This document shows positions 45,036 through 58,965 of a stretch of 64,000 nt of DNA, one piece after another. Each line of letters begins with the position of its first letter. Within the stretch, counting starts at the first letter, position 1. The stretch comes from Stomorhina lunata (taxonomy: Eukaryota > Arthropoda > Insecta > Diptera > Rhiniidae): the NCBI GenBank assembly GCA_933228675.1, contig OW121740.1, positions 159,522,486-159,586,485 on the forward strand. The letters are read 5' to 3'. Below the pieces are notes generated by a model, which did not search any database, was not told the DNA's origin, and saw only the letters and a list, made by a program, of their open reading frames with translations. The position numbers and the translations under genes were made by a program.

Positions 45036-45565
45036 ATAATCAAGGGTTCAAATGTAGACCACTTAAATCAATTACCTACCGTTCTATGGTCCATCTTAGG
45101 CAATTATTGACGGTTCTACTATAGTAAGCAATAATCGAGGATTTTAATATAGTTCATTTTCCATTTATAAAATAATCGTGGATTTTAACATTGTCAATTC
45201 TAAGCAATAATCGAGACTTGTAAATTACAATTTGTAATATAGTCCATTGTGTATATATTATAGTCCATAGTGTATATATAGCCTATGTAATTTCAGATAT
45301 AAATAGGCTAGTATACCATAGACCTGTTGTGGTATCCAATGTATTCGTAATTTCTACTATTGTTTATTTAAAGGTCCTAATGTAATCGTAGCTCCTGTTA
45401 TGTTAGTTAAAGGAACCATTGCAATCGTAAAACCTACTATAGTCCAGTTTAAGTCTCCAATGTATTCGTAGATACTACTATAGTTAAGTTGAAGATCCTT
45501 GTGTAATCGTAGGTCCTACTATAGTTCAGCATTGTAATCGTAGATCCTATTTTAGTAGTCGTAGA
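45036..45565. repeat. Degenerate repeat array, AATCGTAGATCCTACTATAG words
   Basis: CTACTATAG, GCAATAATCGAGG and TGTAATCGTAG words recur about ten times with drifting spacing of 30-65 bp. It shows no ORF and ends before an AT-rich stretch. Confidence 0.65.
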
Positions 45566-47245
45566 GACTACTAATATATTAGATCAAACTCAGGATTTAT
45601 GAAATCGAAAGATTACTTTATTTATATAGAAGTAAATAAACTCACTTAAAATATTTAGGGTGACAATATGTTACAAATGTTAATTTGTATTAAAAATATT
45701 TTTTTTTATTTTTGTTTTATGTATTTTATTGCGAATTGTTTTTTCTTAATAAAACACTATAATTTTATTAAAAAATTGTTGTTTTAAAAATATATATAAA
45801 AAGCTTACAGAAAAATCTTACTCGAGTAATTTTAAGATGAATTTTTAACTCGATTAACTCGAGTAATTTTTAACTATTAATCGATTTTCCGAGTAATTAA
45901 AAAACCCCATTTTCAAGTTATTTGATTACTCAAACAATTAAAAGTCGAGTAAAATGAACACCCTAGTCGATATACTAAAAGATGGTTTTCAGACCAATAT
46001 TTCTATAATTTTGGCTGTTGACCAGTGATATTTAAAATAATAAATTCACATTGATTCTGCATCGTGTAATGGGGTTTTCCTAGTTTTAACAAACGGTATA
46101 AAATATTACTTTTTATACTGTACCAAAAACACTTTATGCCAGTAAGTACCCCAGTGGCACAGTAAGAAGACCGACCACACAAAAGACGTAAAAAGAAGTT
46201 GTATTAGTACAAGTGTATATTTATAGTAAAATAAATATGTATAAAAAAACAGTGGCAGTAGCTCAAACTCTATTAGAGTTGTTTTGATTGTCTATTTTGA
46301 ATTAAAGGTGCTTAAACAATTGTTTATACTTCATTGCCACCTCTCTAGACTAGAGCCAGTCAGCAGCATTAAGTAGATACATATGTACATATGTAGTAGC
46401 ATTACAAAATATAGTTTAATGTACTCCAATAATAATAGCAATAATAATCGTAGTAGAGATACAATAGTAGGCAAAAAGCTTTATACATAGCACAGAAATG
46501 CTATGTTTTTCCATGAATTTAACCGGCTCTATTAAACGAATGAATAAACGAAATATTTACGGAAATAACCCATATGTATAATGATTTTTATTTAATATTA
46601 TAAAATAAAAGTCCAAAAAGATAACATAATTAACTACTTAATACTCGTCGCAAATTTTTAAATGAAATTATTTACGAGTAGTTTAATTTAATTGTTTGCG
46701 CTAATTTTATTGCAGCTTATGTGACCTTGCTTAAGTTGAAACAATTGTTCCAAAAGTACTCAACGAGTATTTTGCGTTATTATTTTTTAAAGTTCAAGAT
46801 CTTAATATTTTATTAAAAATTTATCAAAAGATTTCACTCCTTGTAAAATCTGTTGTATACTAATTGTTTTCTGTATAGGATAGTAACAGGATTTTGAATT
46901 ACAAGTGTTTTACAGATTTATATAATCGATTCCGCAATATAATTACTTTAGTAATAAAATACCTCGAAGTACACTGGACTATTGGAACGAGTTTTAATAT
47001 AACAACATTAGATTTTTGACATATTTATTTAAAATGTAGAAACGAACAAACTTTGTGGCGTTAAAATAAGTTAAAATTAAGTTAAAATTTTTAAAAAGTA
47101 TCCGTGTTTAATATTTTAATACGATCCCAATATACGAGGGTAGGTCAATAAGAGCCTTTGTGAGGAGTCAAATGGGCTCCTCACTCATTAAGCCTTATTT
47201 TTTGTGGAAATAGCCATTACTAAAACCAAGGCAAAGCTTGATAAA
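45566..47245. other. AT-rich intergenic DNA
   Basis: I see no gene or RNA. A CTCGAGTAATTTTTAA-type repeat lies at about 45820-45960 and ATACATATGTACATATG near 46378. Confidence 0.5.
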
Positions 47246-48050
47246 AACAAGTAAGAAAGTGCTATAGTCGGTCAAGCCTGACCATACGATACCCTTCACC
47301 ACTAAGGTCAAAGGTGTTTTTTTTTTCTGTATAAAGACAAATATTTGCTAAATTTTTCCATCATACGAACATTTTCTCAAAACTTAAAAATTTTGAACTG
47401 TTTCTGTCATTTGGACTTATATTTGTACCGATTATTCGAAATTGAAATTGGCGAATTGATTACAGTTGTTACAAAAATTATTTATGCAAAAAATAAACTC
47501 AAAACTCTCATTATCTTCAGATTTACGAGCGTTTTAGTGATTTTTATCTCATTTAGTGAGTTTTGACAGAAGAGTTTGTATGGGAGCTATGGTCAAATAT
47601 GAACCGATTTCAACGAAATTTGTTACAGTAATTTTAATTTACAGAGGCAGTTTTTGATTTAAATTTCAGGAAGTGTGACATATGGGAGGTACCATAAATA
47701 ATGGACCAATTTTGACTAAATTCAATAGCTATGGTCCCACTATCAAAAAAATGATCCAAATGAGCCAAATTTCATCAAATTACCTTTAGACCTGTACTTT
47801 GATTACATGGTTAGCATGGGGGTCCAGCCAGCCGTCCAGACGGACGGACTGACATCGCTAAATCGACTTAGAAAGTGATTCTAAACCTATTGGTATACTA
47901 AAAGGTGGGTCTAAGACAAATATTTCTATGCGTTACATACATCAGCACAAATTTAAAATACCCTCTCCACCTATGGTGGTGAAATATCAGTCCTGTATTC
48001 GGCTATGCCGAATCTTAAATACCCTTCACCAATTGTGGAAAGAGTTTTTG
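47246..48050 (-). mobile_element. DINE-1-like element, minus orientation
   Basis: The plus strand starts ACAAGTAAGAAAGTGCTATA, hairpin GGTCAAGCCTGACC, then ATACCCTTCACCACTAAGG. The reversed CTGTC run (GACGGACGGACTGACATCG) is at about 47838-47858. It ends with ATTCGGCTATGCCGAAT followed by TACCCTTCACCAATTGTGG. The extra hairpin at 47997-48015 suggests two overlapping copies end to end. Confidence 0.75.
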
Positions 48051-50040
48051 GTCAATTACAGTGTGTATGTTTCTGATGACTGTTGATATATTGATTTGCT
48101 GATCTGTGAAAGTTTCAAATCCGTTAATTTACAATAATCTTAAAAATTTTTCCCATATAAAGAGTCCTAGAAATAAATGTCCTGTGCGCCACCTCATGAC
48201 ATTGATCTAAGAAGACAACATCTTTTTTCTGTGCACTTTATGATGTAGAGCAGTGATGGGTATGACAATAAAAAATTATATGCATGAAAAGAACAACTCC
48301 TAATACTGGTTATAGGAGAACAGAAATTATGCCCTTCGCTTATGTAGAGCATTCATTTTTAATACAGAATTAAATTTTGAAAAAAATATTTATCGTTCCA
48401 CTCTTGGTTCATTTGGTTTGATTTTTTTGTGGAAATGGGAAAATTATTTCAGAAATATGTATATCTGAAATTGATAGATTTGTAAACGGTCGATTTCATC
48501 ACATACCGGAATATTGTTGTTTTTTGAGTAATTTCTTGTTAAAAATAGATAACGTTATATCTCCTAAACGAAAGAAATAGAAAAAGACACGTGAATGGGA
48601 CTAGTAGGGGGTAAAAAGGGTAAACACCATACTAAAATAATTTCAGAAAAGAGCAACTCAGTAACATTATATCTCTTAAACCAAAAGGAATAAAAACTGA
48701 ACTGCATTTAGATCAGAAGTACCAACTTTTTTAAAATAGCCCGATTAGCGTATATATTTGTTTTTTTACACTGCGCTAGTTGAAAAAAAAACGATAAAAG
48801 GGAGACCTAGTGAATTCTATGGTGCTAACCATTTTTAGGTTAGCTATAGTTTTCAAGATATAGCGTTATAAAAAATGGAGAAGAATGCGCAATAAATATT
48901 CGCGTAACTCGAAAACTGTTTAATTTTCTTGAACAAGTAAAAATCGAAATTCGGCAACAAAATTATCTTTCAAAAATACTAATTATTTTTTTTATCCGAG
49001 CAAGAGTTTTAGAAATATATATTATTTAATATACATTTTTTTTTAATCACAAAAATTTCCTTTTTTCAAAAATTTATTCAAAATTTCCATAATCCAGTTA
49101 TGCACTTATTATTAATATACGCTTATAGGAAACGAAGTGCCAAACAAAACAATCGCACTAGTTCCTCGAAAGTGAGTCAAATCAAAATTTTAAAATTGTC
49201 AGTACATTCAAAAAAATTTTTTTACTACTACTTTCATATTATGAAGAGGCATACTGTAATTTTTTTGTCGAAATTTTAGAGGAAGTTGTGTAAAATTTTG
49301 ACCACTGCACATCGATTTTTTGCAAAAAGTGAAAATTTAAAAATTTTGAGTTGTCTCTCTTTAGATGAACTGTGCGATGCGAAAAAAGAAACAAATCAGT
49401 AACATTAAACATCGAAACATTATCGCATTAAAATCTTCTACAATAAGTAAACACGTATTTGGTACATTTTGGAAAATGTTTCAAAATGGGTGAAAGATTT
49501 GTAGAAGATAAAAATTGTTGTAAGTGCATAGCGATCAAAAAATTAATTACATACTTAAAAAAAACCTAATATCGTAAATAAAATCTTTAAAATACAAGTC
49601 TACATTATCCCCCTCCCAAAAAAAAAAAGGATCCGACAAAAACACCTTGTACTTTATTTTTATTTATTCCTTTATTATTTTCAAAGTCAAAAAATCTTAT
49701 TTTTATTACATCTAATTCATAAAATGTAAAATGAACATTATATACGAAAAAAGGAATAAAAAAAGCAAAAAAAAAATAATGAATGAATGGATAAAAATAT
49801 AACATAAGTATATGAACGATTTCATACCTTATGTATTTTATTTTTTCTATTTTATGTGTGAATCTATTATTTAAAAAAATAAAACTTAAACTGGTTTGTT
49901 GTTTGCATTAAATATCGAGTGAAAGAGAAAAACAATCTGAATTCATTTAAACAACAATTTCATCCAATGAACTTATTGTAATGTTGTGTATTCTATCTTA
50001 ATAAACATAATATGTATAATATTAATAATAATTATAATTA
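48051..50040. other. Intergenic DNA downstream of Hcf
   Basis: AT-rich. Candidate AATAAA-type poly(A) signals for Hcf on the minus strand lie at 49980-50040 (ATTATTATTAATATTATA context). No exon resembling the HCF C-terminal fibronectin part was seen here on the minus strand. Confidence 0.5.
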
Positions 50041-50051
50041 TAAAAAAATCT

Positions 50052-53000
50052 TCATATCGATGCGCTGACGTATTTATCACTTGTGATTAAAGGTGATGAT
50101 GACGCTGTCACTGCTACTTCAGATGCCTTGGAGTAAGTAGTTGTAGTATATAATTGATCTGTTAAACTATTTCTCAAATCCAAATTGTCCTGATATTCAA
50201 AGCAATGTAAACGATTATTATCACTTTGTTTATGCTGCAGGGGATGATGGTGATGATACTGTAGCATTGTTGAGTCAATATCTTCTTCCATGCCTTCGTA
50301 GGGTAACTCTGATGCTCCATCTAACTGCTCTATAATGTCATCCATAGCATCGCCCTCGGCTTGATCACTTAATGCTATAGCAATAGCCTCATTGGCACTT
50401 TCAACCGTACCACTAGCGCCTATTGTAGCAGCTGTGGTAATGCCTTGAGGCGCCTGTTGTACCACTGTACCTTTAGATGACAAAGTAATAGTGCGTTGTA
50501 GAGTATTGGTGGCATTAAAAATATTAACAAAACCCTTCTTGCCAGCTGCTGTTGCCGAGTTTGTGGGCACCATAACCAACTTACCGGCCGTACCACCGCT
50601 CGTACCACCAGTGGTAATTATTTGATTTTGTGTTTGTGATTGACCACTATTGGAAGCAACTATGGTTACGGTTTTGGGTACTGCTGTGATAGTAGCAGGA
50701 TTAGAGGACATCTGTACTGTTACGGCTTTGCCACCCAGTGTAATGGTTTTCTGATTGAATCCTGTGCCACCAGCGCTAACATTTGTAAATTGCTGAGTCT
50801 GATGTGTGGTAATTTGTTGTTGGGTTCCTGTATTATTACTTGTAGACGAGGTAATTGTAATGGGTCTTACAGCGCTAGTGGGCACATTACGTAGCATTTT
50901 CATGCCAGACTGAGTGTTTACTACGTTGCGTGTTGTGCTGGAAACAGTGGTAGATGTGGAACCCACAATGGAAACAATGTTGGAAGAAGAGGCGTTCGTC
51001 ACAACGCCTGCTGAGGGTATAGTGCGTATGCCAGAACCAGTAGTGACTATAATAATCTGTTGATTTGTCAACTGTTGACCCTGTTTGTTGGTAATAACAA
51101 ATGCTGGTTTGCCCGATACGTTTGAAGTCATTTTTCCCACTTGTAATATATTGGAATTCTTCATTATAACCTTGCCGCCACTAAGGGTATGTGGCGAGAC
51201 CAGCTTCACCAAATTGCCGGGAACAATTTGTTTCTGTTGACCCGTTGCATTAGCCACATTTCCGCTTACTATAAATTGTGTCTGCTTGTTAGTTATCGCA
51301 GTGCCTGCTTGTCCTACTGTTTGGCCACCAGCTGCACCTGTTGTAGCGCCTTTTGCCATATTTATATTAATTTTAGGAAATGTTTGTACAGCCACTCCTC
51401 CACTGCTGGTCTTAACCAATTGAAATTGTACATTGGAACCGAGTGTCAAAGGTTTTTGTATGATGTACTGTTTACCACCGATTGTTGTTGACGTTGTGCC
51501 TCCACTGGTGGAAGCTTGTATAGTTTGATTTCCAGTAATTTGATTTACTGTGGTCACTTGACCTGGTGTACCGGGTGTAGTTTTCAAAACAGCAGTTGTG
51601 TTCACCGATGTGGGAGCTGTACTTAAACGCAATGCCGGCGATCCTGTGGCAGAAACTAAGCGCACTGTACTATTGGCTGAGCTTGTGGCTACCATCGTTG
51701 GCTGTGATGCGGTGTTAACTACTCGCAAACCACCTGCTCCTGCAGTGGCCGAAGTGCCAGATGTAATAACCATTTGTTGGGATGTAATGGGTGAAACCAT
51801 TGAACTGACTGTACTAGTGACAGTAGTGCCCGGTCTAGAAACCACAGATGTGGGTCGGAATTTTTGTAAAATTGTAGTGATATTAGAACTGCTATTGACA
51901 ACAGTAGCTTGGGGAGGAGTCTGTTGATTTATATTGCCTCCAGCCACTGATGTAATAGCATGTGTGGTAGTCGCTGAAGCGGCTGAAGCTGTTATCATTG
52001 TTTGTGCTTGTGGTTGTGCTATATAAATGCCAGTACTCACAGGTTGCACAGTAGAATTGACAGGTGTGGTTTGAGTTAAAACTGGCGATTGTAGTTTATT
52101 TACTGGTGTTTGATTGTTAACAATGTTATTACCTCCACGTACCGGAGTTGCTATAGCAGGCGTTTGATCTATGGGTGCTGTAGTTGTAATGGGTGTCACT
52201 GCCACAGGAGCTGCTGCCGTTGGTACAATTGGTACAGTAGTTGGTGTTTGGACACGATGGAATTTTGTATTAGTACCTGAACTTCCAGTGTTATTAAGAG
52301 ATGATACAGCTTGATTGCCATTGGCAATAATGGGATTATTAGCATTAAGGGGAGCTGCTGATGCTTGAGAAGGATTTACCTTAACTATTCCCGAGGGAGG
52401 TTCAATTTTCTGTATTTGCAGTTCGTAAGCGGAGGCAAATGTGGTAGCCTGCCAACAAATTTCCAAAGCATGTGTAGAGGCTCTTACTAAAGCTACTTTG
52501 ACTGCATATAAAGGACGATCTACTTCCAGATACCATAAATCTTTGCAACAAACTTGATTATTCCATGCTTTGCGATAGCCATCTCTTCCAGACCACACAT
52601 ATAAACGACTGTGTATACCAATAGCACAATGACCAGCTCTAGATCGTGGAACATTCTCTTCAACCGTATCCATGGTAACATTTTCCCAAGTCATAGAGTC
52701 CAAATTTAAGACTGCCAAAGTGTTTGTACATTTCCATTCTCTTTCCGTGGTGGCTTTCGAATCATTTACCACCAAAGGCACCCAACCTCCAAATACATAC
52801 ATTTTATTATTAACCATTGTGGCGCTGTGCAAAGAGCGTGGAAGCGGAGCTCTTCCTCTAGTGCAGGGCTTTGACCATGTCATTGAATCAATGTCTAACA
52901 ACCACAAGTCTCCCAAACGACAACCACTCATGCCGCCATATATTAAAAGATATAATTTGCCCGTGGTTTTACAGGTAAAACTCACACCAGTATGAGATTC

Positions 53001-53813
53001 ACGGGGTGGGGGACTCTCGCCATATGTTTTCGGTACAATCCACTTGCCATTATGACTATGGGCTCCTCGGGTTTCTAATATAAATAGATCATTAAGGTAT
53101 TTAGGTATATTATTCTTGGGATCATCGGACTCATTGGCCAAACCGCCAAACAGTAAAATACGCTCTCCAACCAAAGTGAAGCTATGGCCTAGACGGGGAC
53201 AAGGTGGCGCATCATTATCAGGAGCTTCCGGTTGCATCTTGCGCCATTCCCATTTAGTAGCTTGTAATTCATATAATTCATTTGAATATTTACCATATTC
53301 AATCATGCCGCCAAATATAAACATACGAGTGCCTTCACAAACAAAACCATAGGCTGCACAACCAGGCGGGACGTCTCCCTTCATGGCCGGTACAAACCAT
53401 TGATTTGTAATGGTATTATAAACATGCAATTCATCAACAATACCTTCATTACCTCCTCCAAACACTACCATCAATTCCTTAATATTTATGGCCCTATGAC
53501 CATGACGGGGACGAGGCTGGGGACCAGTTGTGTTAAAAACTCTTCTCCACCGAAATTTTTGCTGCCACTTGTCAGGATTTGCCGTATCGGCTTCAATCGC
53601 GTCTTCGGTAGAGGCAATTAGCTGCATTTCGTTTACCTCTCCTTGGGCAGTTGAAGCTGGCACCACTGGATCTACATTGGGGGATTGTTTTGTTTGTTGT
53701 TGTTGTTGCTGCTGCTGTCCCTGTTGTATTAGAATATTTGTTGCTGTTAATTCATTATCTTTTACCGCGTTGCCATCACTATTAGAAGAACTTTCCGCCG
53801 TATTTATACCCAT
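50052..53813 (-). CDS. Hcf: Host cell factor (HCF) kelch protein, intronless frame, N-terminal half only
   Basis: 1253 residues in a single exon. After a Gln-rich head (33-40) comes the six-bladed HCF kelch domain (about 88-440), with [95 protein letters not shown] and [20 protein letters not shown]. The first half of the fibronectin unit follows (about 440-470), then a long Ser/Thr/Gln/Val-rich basic region. QLDG near 1163-1166 looks like a Taspase1-type cut site. HCF is a nuclear transcription co-factor that links DNA-binding proteins to chromatin modifiers. The C-terminal subunit with its fibronectin repeats is missing; the last 80 residues are not HCF-like to my eye. Start ATG is preceded by AACAAAAA. 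Confidence 0.93.
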   Translation of the reverse strand: MGINTAESSSNSDGNAVKDNELTATNILIQQGQQQQQQQQTKQSPNVDPVVPASTAQGEVNEMQLIASTEDAIEADTANPDKWQQKFRWRRVFNTTGPQPRPRHGHRAINIKELMVVFGGGNEGIVDELHVYNTITNQWFVPAMKGDVPPGCAAYGFVCEGTRMFIFGGMIEYGKYSNELYELQATKWEWRKMQPEAPDNDAPPCPRLGHSFTLVGERILLFGGLANESDDPKNNIPKYLNDLFILETRGAHSHNGKWIVPKTYGESPPPRESHTGVSFTCKTTGKLYLLIYGGMSGCRLGDLWLLDIDSMTWSKPCTRGRAPLPRSLHSATMVNNKMYVFGGWVPLVVNDSKATTEREWKCTNTLAVLNLDSMTWENVTMDTVEENVPRSRAGHCAIGIHSRLYVWSGRDGYRKAWNNQVCCKDLWYLEVDRPLYAVKVALVRASTHALEICWQATTFASAYELQIQKIEPPSGIVKVNPSQASAAPLNANNPIIANGNQAVSSLNNTGSSGTNTKFHRVQTPTTVPIVPTAAAPVAVTPITTTAPIDQTPAIATPVRGGNNIVNNQTPVNKLQSPVLTQTTPVNSTVQPVSTGIYIAQPQAQTMITASAASATTTHAITSVAGGNINQQTPPQATVVNSSSNITTILQKFRPTSVVSRPGTTVTSTVSSMVSPITSQQMVITSGTSATAGAGGLRVVNTASQPTMVATSSANSTVRLVSATGSPALRLSTAPTSVNTTAVLKTTPGTPGQVTTVNQITGNQTIQASTSGGTTSTTIGGKQYIIQKPLTLGSNVQFQLVKTSSGGVAVQTFPKININMAKGATTGAAGGQTVGQAGTAITNKQTQFIVSGNVANATGQQKQIVPGNLVKLVSPHTLSGGKVIMKNSNILQVGKMTSNVSGKPAFVITNKQGQQLTNQQIIIVTTGSGIRTIPSAGVVTNASSSNIVSIVGSTSTTVSSTTRNVVNTQSGMKMLRNVPTSAVRPITITSSTSNNTGTQQQITTHQTQQFTNVSAGGTGFNQKTITLGGKAVTVQMSSNPATITAVPKTVTIVASNSGQSQTQNQIITTGGTSGGTAGKLVMVPTNSATAAGKKGFVNIFNATNTLQRTITLSSKGTVVQQAPQGITTAATIGASGTVESANEAIAIALSDQAEGDAMDDIIEQLDGASELPYEGMEEDIDSTMLQYHHHHPLQHKQSDNNRLHCFEYQDNLDLRNSLTDQLYTTTTYSKASEVAVTASSSPLITSDKYVSASI

Positions 53814-55600
53814 TTTTTGTTATTGCTGTAGTTTTCTCGTTTCTTTTTATTTTGTTACAATAATTTTCTATACATATGCATACATGTACATATGTACGTA
53901 TGTGTGTAAAGCCAAAAGTATATGGACGTGCGTCAAAAAGCACATAAATTATATTCCTCTGGCTACGCAAATTTATTAACGCGGAATGGCAGCATTTGTA
54001 TAACAATAAAAAAAGTACTTTATTTATCTATATATTTTTCACTTATTTCTGTTTGAATGGACATTAAAAAGTTTATTCATTTAAAAATAAGGATAAAGTC
54101 AATTGATTTTCACTCAAATTATTTATTTTCTTTATTATTTCCAATTTGTTTTTCACAAACTAACTTTTTAATTTATGCAAACTGGAGGAGAATGTACTAC
54201 AGAGTCAGCTAAGACCAATAAGTCCTCAAACAAATTCGAAGCCGCTGCCGTAAAATAAAGACATAACGCCGTTATTTTTGTAAAACAAAAGCTTTGGAGG
54301 TATTTTTGTTACAAATTTTCTGAAGATTTTTGTTTATTTTTATGAAGATTCACAATAACAATTTTCACCACTTCAGTTATTTATAGTTTATTTTCTTTCA
54401 AAGTTAATGAAATGTTTATTTTTGTAGCAAATAAGCTCGCAAATACTTATGCACATTTTTAATTAATAGTTATTTTTTATTAAATGTTCTTGTTTTTATA
54501 TAAATTAGCTTTCTTGTTTAATATTGATATTTTCCAATCTGCCGGTTTTTCTTATTAATATACAATATTTATTTTTTTTCTCCAACGCCGTTACAAATTT
54601 ATTGACTTTGTAGTTGCTTTTAGTTTTCCTTTTGCTTCTTCTTGTTTCTATTACAATATATTTCGCGTCGGTCTTCTTTCTTTTTTTTATTGATGCCACC
54701 ATCCGTCAATTCTTCTTATAAGCATTTCTATATATGAGTGGCAAGGCTACGAATGACACAGCATGTATCATACATCAAGGCGTCTCCATCGTTCGTTACG
54801 TAAATAAATTTGATGTATGATATTTTATAAAACGAAAAGTCGTAATTTCATTACGTTCAGAGAGTGATTCATAGTCGATAAGCTTAAGACAGGGTAAACT
54901 GTTTTATATTTTAGCAACATTTTTGTTATTTAATATAAATCATTCAATAATTTTAATAGCTTAGCGAAGTTTTTGGTAAGTTCATAGTAAAAATTTAAAT
55001 GTTTAATACAAAATTAGATTTTTGATAAAAAATATTAATTTTATTACAAAATTGGGGTTTTAAATAAAAATCGTATTAAAGTAAAAAAAAAATAATACTT
55101 TCAATTATTTAAAATTGATTTGAAATTTTTTTTACAAATCATAATTTTAGAAAAATCTATTTCTTTTTGTAAAATATGCTAAATTTCTATAAAAATATTT
55201 TACTAACTTTTCAATATAAATTTCATTTATGTGGGAAGTTAAGAAAATATAAAACTGAAAAATGTTGTGTGTTTAATTTTGATTAGACACAAAGGAAAAA
55301 ATTATAACAAAATCGTAGGCAGAGTTGTCGTTTTATATATTTTTAACAAAAAATGTTAGTATTTTGAAACGTGTAAAATATCTTCAACAAAAATATTTTT
55401 TCGATAAAAAATATTTTTTTTATCCAAAATTTTTTTATAACCAATTTACTACAGAAAAAAGTTTTTCCATTGAAAATTTTTTTATCAAGTAGGAAAACTT
55501 TCCTATCGAAAAATTTTATTACCGAACAAACAAATTTTTATAGAAACATTTTTATAGTATTTATTGTTCATCAAAAAAAGTTGCAAATTTATTTAAAAAG
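53814..55600. other. Intergenic DNA between Hcf and the next repeat
   Basis: Contains the Hcf 5' leader/promoter on the minus strand side (not resolved). 53870-53905 has ATACATATG/TACATATGTACGTATGTG repeats. The 54505-54702 Lys-rich minus frame is low complexity. No gene is seen. Confidence 0.5.
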
Positions 55601-55604
55601 AATT

Positions 55605-56520
55605 AAGAAAAAGCTGTAGTCGGTCTAGCCCGACTATTTAAAACCCTTGTTTACTAAGGTCAAATATAAACCAATAACAACAACAATAAGTTTTATAAGA
55701 AGTTTTTCTTAATTAGCTATGCTAATTTGTTTCAAAGTGGTGTTTCACACACTTCAGGTTTACTTCAGTCAGTTCAAATTTCATCAGTTTTCATTTTGTA
55801 TGTCTACTTTTACATTAGTCAGGTTTGGCTTATCAAGTCTTGAATTTGTATGAGAAAAAACTGCCAGAATTAAAATTGATACAAAACTGACCGTACTATC
55901 AAGTTTACGAAAGTTTTGAAAAATTGTGTGAAATTTAAAGAAAAAAAAAAGTGATGAAGAAAATATTCGTGTGTGAACGTAAATGCAAGTTCAAAAGAAA
56001 TTTAAAGAAAAACTGATCAAGTAAACCTGATTCGTGTGAAATTTAAGCTAGGTGAAATGTGGACCGATTGTTAACAAGTTTTGGCTATTGGGTTATGTTT
56101 AAAAAATATAACCAAAGCTTAAGGAAAATAATGTTTATGAGTGTGTCTCGCATGGGAGGTAATGGTCAAATATAGACCGATTCCAACAAAACTTTGCACA
56201 CTGATTTCGGATACCATAAGACATGTGTATGTTGAAGTTAAAAAATAAAATTTGTGTCCAAAAATCTCTATTCCGGAAAGGCAGCCCTATGGGAGGTACC
56301 CGAACTAATAATCGGATTTCATTAAAAAAGCATGGGGATCATTCTTGAACTAAAAAAAATATCTGAGACGAATTTAATTAAGTAATGTTGAAAGTTACGA
56401 CCTGTACTTTGATTACAAGCTTACATAGATACCCTGACAGCCTCCCAACCATCCGGATGGATAGACGATCGGTATACTAAGGTGGGTGGGTCTCAGGCTA
56501 AAATTTCTGAAGGGCATAAC
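55605..56520 (-). mobile_element. DINE-1-like element with a MITE inside
   Basis: The plus strand begins AATTAAGAAAAAGCTGTAGT then CGGTCTAGCCCGAC, GGTCAAATATAAACC. It continues past the MITE (55743-56041) with GACCGATTGTTAACAAGTTTTGGC, GCATGGGAGGTAATGGTCAA, and a degenerate reversed CTGTC area near 56440. No coding capacity. Confidence 0.65.
55743..56041. mobile_element. 299-bp MITE, copy 1
   Basis: The ends are inverted: TTTCACACACTTCAGGTTTA and TAAACCTGATTCGTGTGAAA. It shares with 59178-59415 the blocks AGTCAGGTTTGGCTTATCAA, TATGAGAAAAAACTG and GTTCAAAAGAAATTTAAAGA. It sits in the DINE-1-like copy. Confidence 0.8.
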
Positions 56521-58750
56521 AATTTAGTCCAGGCAACAATGTTGAAGACCAAATTTCTGTGCTCTCACGGTTTACTTCGCCTTTATTTGTTTTTTCTTTA
56601 ACAACAACATCATCCTGCTTTGTTAACATCAGAAGCTCAACTGAATGTAGTGCATAGTTTTTATGCGCATTTTCACGAATGATACTGATATATACGAAAT
56701 TAGAAAAAGTAGTCGCTTCCTGGTATGATTGAATATCGTTGACTTATGCGTCGAGAAAGGTAGTCTTCAGCAACATTTTTTGGTTTTATCAAAAAATATT
56801 ACAAGCTTTCAAATTCAAATTTTTGTAGGAAAATTTTTCAATAAAAAATTGTAAAGAAGAAATTGTTTAATAAAAAATTATAAGAAGAAATCTTTTAATA
56901 AAAAAATTGTAAAGAAAAATTCCATAATAAAATATTTTTAAAGAAAAAATTTGTTTGCGGAAAAATTATCGGTTTTACATGTTTTCACAGAAAATTTTTC
57001 GATTAAAAATTTGTTCATAAATAAATTGTATAAAAGAAATTTGTTCATTAATAAAAGAATTTTAAAATAATATTTTCATAGAAAAAAATAATATTTTCAT
57101 AGAAAAATTTGCATATAAAATTTTTTCAAAAAAGAATTTTTCTTTACAAAAATTATCGATATACTTGTTTTTTTTTATAAATCAAGTCCAATAATGCTCT
57201 TAAATCTGAAAGCAAAAACTTTGCTATTAATGGTTATTCAAAACCGATATTTCATGTATAAGTCAAATTAATTGAAATCAACTCTGTGAAAATTATGCAA
57301 TTTATTTTTATATGTGGTACCCAGTTTCTTGCTTACGTGTTAGCACATCAACCAAAAAATCAATATTATTATATGTATAACCCTCATTACGTATTTGTCT
57401 TTTGTATACTGATATTTCCACAACGTAAATGAAATCGATTTTATGAATGGCGCATGTCGGGAATTGGGTGATAGATATGTATAACGCATATCATCTGACA
57501 GCCCGAGCAACAACAAAAAACAATTTGTTGACGTACACATATGAAGAAGACATTATCATTCACAATAAGTTATTACACAATTTGCATTTGGTTTTGTTTT
57601 TAATCTATTTTGACATAAAATCGATAAACAAATTTTGTTTATGAAAAGAAAATCTATTTTGTTTTGAAGAAATTCTAGGAACTGGTTATTGTAAGTTTTT
57701 GTTTGGGTAAGATATATTATAAGTTCAGGCTACCAACGCTAGATGGCGTTAGTAATATAAACGTATAAAAGAATTATTGTTACAGTTATCCAAATGGAGA
57801 ATCATTAGCTATTATATTTTTTTATAAAATGATTTTAGCGTTAACATTTTGTAAACATTTTACATCCATACTCAAAAAAAAACTTAAATTTCATTCACAC
57901 ACATATTTTTCATCATTCACGGTAGTTGATTTATCATTCAGTTTTATCATTCACAGCGATTAATGATTGTGAATACATGTCTATTGTGAATCATTTATAT
58001 TAGATACATACCATTAATTGGCAATAAAATTGTTGTTAATATATAGTTCTTCTATTTACGTTGGAAAATTACAGGGTTATTCAAATATTTTTTATCTATT
58101 ATGACAACTGGGTGATAAAATAGTGGTAAAAGGTAAAAGTAAATGCATTTTAAAAAACATAATTATCGTTTTAAATTTCGCTTAAGTGTTCAGTTAACTA
58201 CTGACATTCAAACTGTGCGTGACGCGGTATGCTGAAAAAGTCCATAGCGGGACAGAAAATTCGGCATTCCACATGTGTCATATAGTTTTTTCAGTATTCC
58301 TACTAATTATTAATCTTATTAAAACATTTTAAATTTACAATATAATTTATAACATGAACCTAAGCCCGACGAGGAATTTCAATATTAATTAATTCAAATT
58401 CTTTCAAATGATTTGCCTATGACAATATTTGTATATGTAATAACTCGCTATTACACAATAAAACACAACAGTAATCTTTAACTTTAAGAATATTTCAAAA
58501 TTACTTTTTATTAGAACAATTTCTTTTAATATAAACTTGACAGCAACCTCTCGGCATTAGGACTTTTAAAAATCTTATAACTTCTGATATAACCTATTGC
58601 CTCACCATTAGCCTGTGGTCAGTATGGCGGGGACGTCAAAATTTCGATATTTTTGTCTGCACACGAGTTTTTAAATTCGTCACTGACAAACTTCCTACCA
58701 TTATCAGTGGTAATGGATTTTGTGAAACCCAATCATGAAATGATTTCATC
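56521..58750. other. AT-rich intergenic DNA
   Basis: Runs of TTTTTATAGAAAAA-like words at 56800-57180; TATCATTCA repeats at about 57900-57975. ORFs at 57340-57644 overlap on both strands and show no family signature. Confidence 0.5.
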
Positions 58751-58754
58751 CAAG

Positions 58755-58965
58755 AAATCAATAATATTTGAAATTTTCTCAATTACAATTAAAAAATTCT
58801 CATTTACAAATGGAAAATTCCCGTTTTCAATTTAAAATTTCAAATGAAATTTCTCAAATTTCAATTGGAATTTTCTCAAATTCAAATGAAAATTCTCAAT
58901 TTCAATTGAAACTTTCTCATTTTCAAATAAAAATTCTCAATTTCAATTGGAATTTTCGTTCCCTG
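58755..58965 (+). repeat. Short tandem repeat, TTCTCAATTTCAATTGGAAT type
   Basis: About nine units of 20-30 bp with TTTTCAAAT, AATTTCAATTGGAATTTTCT and AAATTCTCA variants. The ORF that crosses it is only a translation of the repeat. Confidence 0.8.

Noticed and set aside
53530..53979. Plus-strand Cys-rich ORF over the Hcf start
   Set aside because: Antisense shadow of the Hcf Gln-repeat and leader.
54505..54702. Lys/Arg-rich minus-strand ORF upstream of Hcf
   Set aside because: AT-rich low-complexity translation with no recognisable domain.
57340..57644. Overlapping 65-residue ORFs on both strands
   Set aside because: No domain, no splice context, no similarity I recognise.
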